A stretch of DNA of 64,000 bases from Bryoerythrophyllum caledonicum (Eukaryota > Streptophyta > Bryopsida > Pottiales > Pottiaceae). The notes under the pieces are model-generated. The model made no database searches and was not told the origin of the DNA. It saw only the letters and a program-made list of their open reading frames with translations. The DNA lies in assembly GCA_963971425.1 (NCBI GenBank), contig OZ020516.1, positions 15,674,593 to 15,738,592 on the forward strand. The letters are read 5' to 3'. Position numbers and translations under genes: made by a program. Below, in pieces: positions 57,383-64,000 of the stretch (position 1 is its first letter; each line of letters opens with the position of its first letter).

Positions 57383-58120
57383 ACCGACGTGGTTGGCGTG
57401 GAAGCAACTTTGTTATTTAAGACGGATGAAGGATGCACTACTCACAATAAAGGTGTGAGTCGTCTCTTTATTTGAAGTGTTAGTACGTTCTTGCTCTAGA
57501 ATTTAAGTGATAGTAAATGGATTGTCAAAATCTTTTAAGAAGTTATATGCCTAGAACTTGCCTAAATGAAACGGGAGTATGAAATCCACAATTGATACTA
57601 TATCATGGAATTATTATGATATATTGACTAATAAAATATTGTATAGATAAGAGATATACATTAGTCATTATCTTTTGCTAGTTTTACGTGGATAGGGACG
57701 AGGATGTGTTATCAGGATGCATGTTTCAGCAGGGTGCACATTTTTTGGTGATGGAATGTATTGAATGTGGACTTTCATAGTTAGCTTACATTGCATTGGC
57801 GTTCTAAACATGTTGTTGTGTTTGTTCTAAGCATCAAAATCTTCATCAACCTTATCAACATTAGCACTTTTTTAAGAGAATTTGTCTTTAAGAGGGGGCA
57901 CATCTTTGCAACACGATTAGGACGGCTTTGCTGAGGACGTGACTGGTTGTGCAGTTGTTGGCGCTCCTTGCTTAATTTTATTGTACAAATAAAACTGAAT
58001 GAAATAAAAGAGCAATCACTCACATCAACACTTCCAATCTAAAAAGGTTCATTGAGAGCCCATTTGCTTGATCTTGATGTTGGTAAAGCGCCATACCTAC
58101 TTCCTAAAACCACAGTCTTG
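57383..58120. other. Intergenic, no gene seen
   Basis: AT-rich; only a short minus-strand frame (57781-58023) without recognisable domain is present. Confidence 0.45.
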
Positions 58121-58122
58121 TA

Positions 58123-60835
58123 CAGTGGGGTGACACCCAAATTGGCACCTTGTGCAATTTCAGGGGTAGTGCTCACACTGCTGCCAACTTTGACACCCTC
58201 CTTAGCGTTGGAAAATTGTTATTTATACATGAAATTTTAGACACAAAATCACTATTATGTTGACAACATTTGTACCAAATTTCAAAGCTAGAAGATTGAT
58301 ACAAAAAAAGATATTCAAGATTTACTAACAAGGGGTAGCTGTAAGAAATGTTTCACAACTGCCAACTTTGACACCCTCCCAAGGATTGAAGAATTTTTTT
58401 TTTCACATGAAATTTTTGGAGTAGAAATATCTTTATGTTGTTTACACATCTGAAAAAATTCAAGTCCAAAAGACCCACAAAAAAATGATATTCCAAATCT
58501 ACCAACAGGTGTAGTTGTGAGAAACAAAGGAGAGAATCGTTTCACAACTTCCAACTTTGACAGCCTCCCTAGGGCTGAGAATCTGTTATTTCAATATGAA
58601 ATTTTTGTCACATGATCTTTATGATGTTGATCACATGCATGAAATTTTTCAAGGCCAGAAGATACACAAAAAAATAGTTATTTTAAATCTACCAACGTGT
58701 GTAATGACAATAACCAATTCAAGGACATGTTGAAAATATTGAAATATCTTTGACACCTCATGCTTCGTCATTGAACTTATCCATTTGACACAATGCCTAA
58801 TCATAAATGCATCTAAGAAAAATCAGTAACATCCAAATGTAGAAGTGTGGAGTTGTCACATCAAGAAGAAACTACTTGTATCGTACACGCATGACGAAGT
58901 TTCCCCCTCTAAATATCAACTGAGCACTATTGTGTAAACTTAAGGGAATGTTGCATGTGATTTGTGATCATTGGATGTTGAAGTAATGGTGAGAGCAGAG
59001 AGAAAGAATGTGTTATGTGTGAGACATGGAGTGATGTGTTGTATGAGTGATGTGATGCATGAGTAATTTAGTCATGCTTGCTTATGCATGTTGAGTGATG
59101 TATATGTGGTTATTCTTACTAGGCTGAATGATGTGCATGTGGTTATGCCTAATGGACTAAATGTTGTGATTGAGTGACTGATTCTGTATAAAATTGTTAG
59201 TGTTGTTAATGAGAGTTTAAGGTTCTGTTAGCCTAGTAAAAGAAAGTTCAACATATTTCAGATGGAAATTTCCGATGAAATTCGTGGACGTATTATAGGT
59301 ATGAGTGAGGGAGGGAGTATTCAAGTTCAAATTGCAGCCACTATCAAAGTTTACGTTAGAACAGTTAAGAGGTTGGTGAAAAAATTTAGAGAAAATGGAA
59401 CTTACAAGCACGAACCTTGTGGTGGAAGTCACACTACAAAACTTAGTGATAGAGATGTACGTAGTATTTTGCGTTTCTCAAAAAATAACTATTGCGCGTC
59501 AGTATTAGAGATTGCTAGTGTATGTCCTACTCCAGTATGTGGACGTACCATTCAAAGGCTCTTACATAGAAGTGGCATTTTCAGTCGAATTGCAGTCAAA
59601 AAACCTTTTTTGACACCTTGTCACATATATCAAAGGCTGGTTTTTGCTTAGAAGTACCGTGGATGGAGCGCAGAAGATTGGGAGCGTATTATTTGGACAA
59701 ATGAATCTACCTTTGAAATTGGGAAGAATTCGAGACAAGTTCGTGTTTGGAGAACTGCATATGAGCGGTATTCATCAAATTGTATAGTTCCTATTTATAA
59801 AAGTGGACGGACTTCCTTGATGATTTGGGGCGCATTTGCTGGAGGCCAAAAGTCAAAACTTGTTTTTATGCTTAAAGATCGACGCCCTGCAAAGGATTTT
59901 GTGGAAGTGGTTTTCGAAGGGGAATTATTTCATTTCATGGTTAAAGTTCCACATGCAGTGCTCATGAAAGATGGCGCACCCGTCCATCGTAGCAAAATAT
60001 GTGAAGAATGGAGACAATTGCGCCTCCTTGAAAAGCTCAATTGGCCTCCAAACTCTCATGATCTCAATCTTATTGAGAATTTGTGGAAGATTCTAAAAGA
60101 TGCAGTACAACGTAACAAGGCATGTCCTAGAAACATAGATGGGTGGAAGGTAGTTCTTGAAAGAGAGTGGAAGTCAATTAGTGAAACAAAGCTCCTTCAA
60201 TTATGTCATTCTATGCCCTCTAGGTTACAAGCAGTGATTAATGATAATGGAGGACATATACGTTGATAGATTTAAAATAACTATTTTTTTGTATATCTTT
60301 TGGCCTTGAAAATTTTCATACATGTGATCAACATCATAAAGATCATGTGACAAAAATTTCATATTGAAATAACAGATTCTCAGCCCTAGGGAGGCTGTCA
60401 AAGTTGGAAGTTGTGAAACGATTCTCTCCTTTGTTTCTCACAACTACACCTGTTGGTAGATTTGGAATATCATTTTTTTGTGGGTCTTTTGGACTTGAAT
60501 TTTTTCAGATGTGTAAACAACATAAAGATATTTCTACTCCAAAAATTTCATGTGAAAAAAAAAATTCTTCAATCCTTGGGAGGGTGTCAAAGTTGGCAGT
60601 TGTGAAACATTTCTTACAGCTACCCCTTGTTAGTAAATCTTGAATATCTTTTTTTGTATCAATCTTCTAGCTTTGAAATTTGGTACAAATGTTGTCGACA
60701 TAATAGTGATTTTGTGTCTAAAATTTCATGTATAAATAACAATTTTCCAACGCTAAGGAGGGTGTCAAAGTTGGCAGCAGTGTGAGCACTACCCCTGAAA
60801 TTGCACAAGGTGCCAATTTGGGTGTCACCCCACTA
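58123..60835 (+). mobile_element. Tc1/mariner-like transposon, 2.7 kb, 575-bp TIRs
   Basis: The ends begin YAGTGGGGTGACACCC with TA outside both (58121-58122 and 60836-60837), as for Tc1/mariner insertion at TA. The inverted repeats 58123-58697 and 60261-60835 are both 575 bp and nearly identical; a 240-bp part (58315-58554 against 60404-60643) encodes the same 79-residue frame in both arms. Each arm contains three sub-repeats marked by CCAACTTTGACACCCTCC-like words spaced 178-189 bp apart. The central part carries a transposase pseudogene whose last codons run into the right arm. Confidence 0.9.
59262..60266 (+). pseudogene. Tc1/mariner-type transposase, one UAG and a D-to-N catalytic change
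   Basis: The 335-codon frame begins at an ATG (59262). It has two helix-turn-helix-like parts (SIQVQIAATIKVYVRTVKRLVKK, and CGRTIQRLLHRSGI) and a DDE-type domain: WTNESTFEIG where the first catalytic Asp is normally found (here Asn), VLMKDGAPVH (second Asp) and NSHDLNLIENLWKILK (Glu). A TAG at 59649-59651 interrupts it between the DNA-binding and catalytic halves. Length and order fit Tc1-family enzymes (about 340 aa). With both changes it cannot be active. Confidence 0.85.
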
Positions 60836-60837
60836 TA

Positions 60838-61248
60838 CAATGCCTATCACCGCCAATCACTATGTTAATTAATGTCATTCCAACATGTAAAAAACTGGCA
60901 TGTATGAAGTGATGATGCGTCGTGACAGTTCTCAATACCGCCTACTCTTGTCTATGAAACAATAACACTATTATTCATAACTGCCACTCACTATATAAAT
61001 TCCTCTCGTTTCAAAAAAATTGGAGATTTGGCAGTATTTGAATTTTTAATAGATTGGTGGTTTTAAAACACATGACAATAACAGGCTTAGTCACCGTATA
61101 GAAATCACTAGACCACAAGTCTAAAAGGGCGGAAGTTCAACATTTCAAGGAGCCAAAATTGCACGTTCACTTAATCATTCCTTTGTTGACGCTTCCTCCC
61201 GTATTTTGAGGTAATAGCATTAATCATATCTTGAGTGTTGCCTAAAGG
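60838..61248. other. Short intergenic gap between two TIR elements, nothing seen
   Basis: AT-rich spacer between TA target sites; no ORF or repeat unit is recognised. Confidence 0.5.
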
Positions 61249-61250
61249 TA

Positions 61251-62578
61251 CAGTACCCTCACACAAGTATACGTACTTTTTTGATTTTGTACGTTTCCAC
61301 ACTACACTACTGCCAATTTTGGCACCCACATGAGGGCTGAAAAATTGTCAATTTACCATGAAATTTTTGGCACAAGATCACCTTTATGTTCAAAACATGT
61401 GTGCCAGATTTCAAGGCGAGAAGATGAATACAAAAAAAGATATTCAAAATCTACCAAGATGTGTAGTTGTGAGCGGTTCACAGCTAACCAACTTTGACAC
61501 CCTTCCAAAGATTGAAAGAATTTTTTTGCCCATGGAATTTTTAGCATGAGACCACCTCTATGTTTATAATAAGTGTGCCAAATTCCAAGGCCACATGATG
61601 AATAGAAAAAGGATATTCAAAATTGTTTCTCGTAGCTACATATTTTGGTAGATTTTGAAGATGGTTTTTTGTATTCATCTTCTGGCCTTGAATTTTGGCA
61701 CACTTGTTATCAACATGAAGGTGATCTTGTGCCAAATATTTCATGGTCAATTAATAATTTTTCCGACCTAGGTAGGGTGCCAAAGTTGACAATAGTGAAA
61801 TGGTTTCGCTAATTGTTTCTCACAACTACAAATGTTGGTAGATTTAGATTTGTTTCTTTTCTTTTGTGGGTCTTTTGGACTTGAAAGTAAGCACATGTAT
61901 AACCAACATAGATATGGTCTCATGTCCAGAATATCATGGGAAAAAATAAAAAATTGAATCCTTAGGAGGGTGTCAAAGTTGGCAGCACTGAAATGTTTCT
62001 CACAACTATACATGTTGGTAGATTTCAATAATCTTTTGATATGTAAATATTATGGCCTTCAAATTTGGCACGCATGTGATCAACATAGAGATTGTCTCAT
62101 GTCAAAAATTTCATGGGAAAATACCAAAAAACCCAATCCTTGGGAGTGTGTCAAAGTCGGCTAGGAGTGAAATGTTTATCACAACTACACATGTTGCTAG
62201 CTTTTGATGTAGTTTCAATTGTGTGGATCTTTTGGACTTGAAATTTTTCACACATATAATCAACATAGAGGTCGTCTCATGCTAAAAATTACATGGGCAA
62301 AACAAATTCTTTCAATCCTTGGAAGGGTGTCAAAGTTGGCAGCTGTGAAACTTTTCTTACAACTACCCCATGTTGGTAAATCTTGGATATTTTTTTTTGT
62401 ATAAATCTTCTGGCCTTGAAATCTGGCACACATGTTTTCAACATGGAAGTGATCTTGTGCCAAAAATTTCATGGTAAATTGACAAATTTTTAGCCCTTAG
62501 GACGGTGCCAAAGTTGGCAGCAGTGTAGTGTGGAAACGTACAAAAGCAAAAAGTACGTATACTTGTGTGAGGGTACTG
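61251..62578. mobile_element. Non-autonomous Tc1/mariner-like relative, 1.3 kb
   Basis: The ends CAGTACCCTCACACAAGTAT are inverted, with TA outside (61249-61250 and 62579-62580). The outer ~240 bp are good inverted repeats. The interior is built from the same ~180-bp sub-repeats as the 58-61 kb element: two in one orientation on the left and five in the other on the right, marked by GTGTCAAAGTTGGCAG-like words near 61778, 61968, 62147, 62326 and 62505. There is no transposase. Confidence 0.8.
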
Positions 62579-62586
62579 TACATTTA

Positions 62587-63936
62587 TCATTTTTGGGCAG
62601 CATATATATTTCTTATCAACCGCTGAAATATTGTTATCATCGAGACGAAGGAGACATTTGAAAAAGTGCAATTGCCAAGATGATCATAGATAGTGCGTGC
62701 TCCATCCACTCGCATATTTAGTCGCAAATGGAAAATACTAACGGACCTCCATAGCCATAATTCCTTTATGGACAAAGATACAATGTCTGCTTGGTTCCCT
62801 TTCGATATCACAGGACACACTTGCCGGAAATCACTTGACATGACAAATGTAATTCCACCAAAAGTCACAACCTTACCCATTTAATCAGGCAACATACGGT
62901 CAACAATTCAAATGCATATTAGTTAGTCATGGGAGCTTCATCCCAGAGGATCAGCCATGTCCGATGAATTAATTCTCTTAAATTTGATTGCTTTGTGATT
63001 CGGCATATAGATGTACGGTCAAGCGTAATAGATATCCTAAAACAAGAGTGGGCAATGCAACCTCTTTCAAGTGGAAGTGCGGCAATTCCTAAAGGCAACA
63101 ACAAATATAGTATCCCAACATGACCTTACGATTTTCAAATTTAATTTTTCAATGTATGTTTTATTACTCCCATCCAGTCCATCCGTAAAAAGATTTTGCC
63201 TTTGCTCACAATGTATGTATTGATAGTTGCATCCTACATAGTCCGTTGATCATCGTTAAAAATTGGTACGCCAATAGCAACTTCCTCTTCAAACTACTCA
63301 ACTACATAGTTGTACTCTGCCTCAATCAGACGGTTTGTTTTAAAATTTTCAAGAAAATAGCCAAAAACATAAGGGTTATATATTTCAAAGGCTTTGCCAA
63401 ATTTTCCAAGCAACTCACAAAAATAACACAAGCCAAAACTTCCCACTTCTTTGGCACTTGGATCGTGGTTCCCACGCTGTCACAAAAGTCTTCCGCAATT
63501 ATCACATATATAGTCCTTGTAGGTGTTCCAAAGAGCACGTGAATTCTTGGGATACCAAAAGTAAGTATTGTCACCAAAAGGCCCATACTTTTAGTACCAT
63601 GTTGCATTTTAACCGCTTTATTCATGCAAAGATTTCACACTTCATTAGAGTCATATAATCAATTGCAACGCAGACAACTTATGATGGACATGCCCGTCGA
63701 TTGTACAAAGGTGTTCAAATGAAGTTGTCCTTTTAACCTTCATTAGTAGAGTCTGCAAATGATAGGCTCATTGGCAACAGGACTGACAAAGTAAAGCCGA
63801 CAACATGGCTAACAAAGTAAAGGCGGCTAATCATAAACTCTAATTGGCGCACTGTCCATTTCTTTTTGTAATAACTTTCTACACAAATTCTGCAAAAAAT
63901 CCAAATAGATAAGTTCTTTGGCTTGAGGAAATTCAA
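62587..63936 (-). pseudogene. Helitron/PIF1-type helicase relic
   Basis: Three minus-strand fragments read in order like the C-terminal part of a Helitron RepHel helicase. About 63936-63733 has VRQLEFMISRLYFVS; 63104-62919 has GIAALPLERGCIAHS and the Walker B-like LILWDEAPMTN; 62880-62587 has FVMSSDFRQVCPVISKGNQADIVSLSI and NMRV. Frames shift between fragments and stops separate them, and the Walker A region is not readable. The other Helitron end is not in the window. Confidence 0.7.
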
Positions 63937-64000
63937 TATTCCTCAAGCCAATGAAATATTTTGTCTGTGTAGTTTTCTAGTTCTGCTCTGCAACAATTAA

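Noticed and set aside
9799-59651. Four otherwise good frames (P4-ATPase, Copia, LINE, transposase) are each interrupted by TAG, hinting at UAG as a sense codon
   Set aside because: The bS6c gene and the ADD gene end naturally at TAG, and other breaks in the mobile copies are TGA, TAA or frameshifts. Ordinary decay, or readthrough in the Copia case, is enough.
61080-61180. tRNA-like stretch with GAAGTTCAA
   Set aside because: No acceptor stem or cloverleaf pairing can be drawn; no tRNA or rRNA gene was found anywhere in the window.

Overview
The window looks like nuclear DNA of a streptophyte: a land plant or a charophyte-grade alga. The signs are GT-AG spliced genes, a plastid-targeted bS6 ribosomal protein with an N-terminal extension, a plant-type family-1 beta-glucosidase with a secretory signal, TTTAGGG/CCCTAAA (plant telomere-type) words, and a dense load of Copia, LINE, PIF/Harbinger-like, Tc1/mariner-like and Helitron-like DNA. 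I cannot name the species. All homology calls come from reading motifs; no database search was run.

Layout. 0-2.2 kb: an orphan minus-strand reading frame and CCGGG-rich repetitive DNA. 2.2-5.4 kb: a 5'-truncated, decayed LINE (copy 1). 5.4-14.5 kb: no intact gene; foldback and TIR elements, diverged duplicated segments and a P4-ATPase pseudogene fragment. 14.56-17.42 kb: a seven-exon gene with an ADD (GATA-like plus PHD) zinc-finger domain, followed by a telomere-like minisatellite. 23.1-24.7 kb: a two-exon gene for plastid ribosomal protein bS6. 27.0-45.25 kb: a very large LINE (copy 2, about 13 kb after removing a nested Copia) flanked by a 12-bp target-site duplication. 46.98-48.85 kb: a six-exon CCDC25/NFACT-R gene. 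49.6-51.1 kb: an intronless GH1 beta-glucosidase. 53.2-55.2 kb: an intronless ZRF1/zuotin-type J-protein. 56.7-64 kb: DNA-transposon territory, with an alternating MITE trio, a Tc1/mariner element with 575-bp TIRs, its non-autonomous relative and a Helitron/PIF1-type helicase relic.

The most interesting system is the LINE at 27.0-45.2 kb. It carries a long low-complexity ORF, a gag-like ORF1, and a giant ORF with a canonical 2A ribosome-skipping motif (DIEANPGP), an APE-type endonuclease, reverse transcriptase, a ~700-residue unassigned spacer, RNase H, a CCHC finger and a PD...E-containing C-terminal domain that resembles the restriction-like endonuclease of R2/Dualen-type elements. A single element with 2A plus two candidate endonucleases would be unusual. 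This copy is broken by one in-frame UAG and one frameshift. A young Copia (LTRs differing at one base) is inserted in its 5' region.

The cellular genes have no obvious shared pathway: chromatin reading (ADD), plastid translation (bS6c), ribosome-associated chaperone/chromatin (ZRF1), CCDC25 and cell-wall/glucoside hydrolysis (GH1). They are isolated genes in a repeat-rich landscape, not a cluster.
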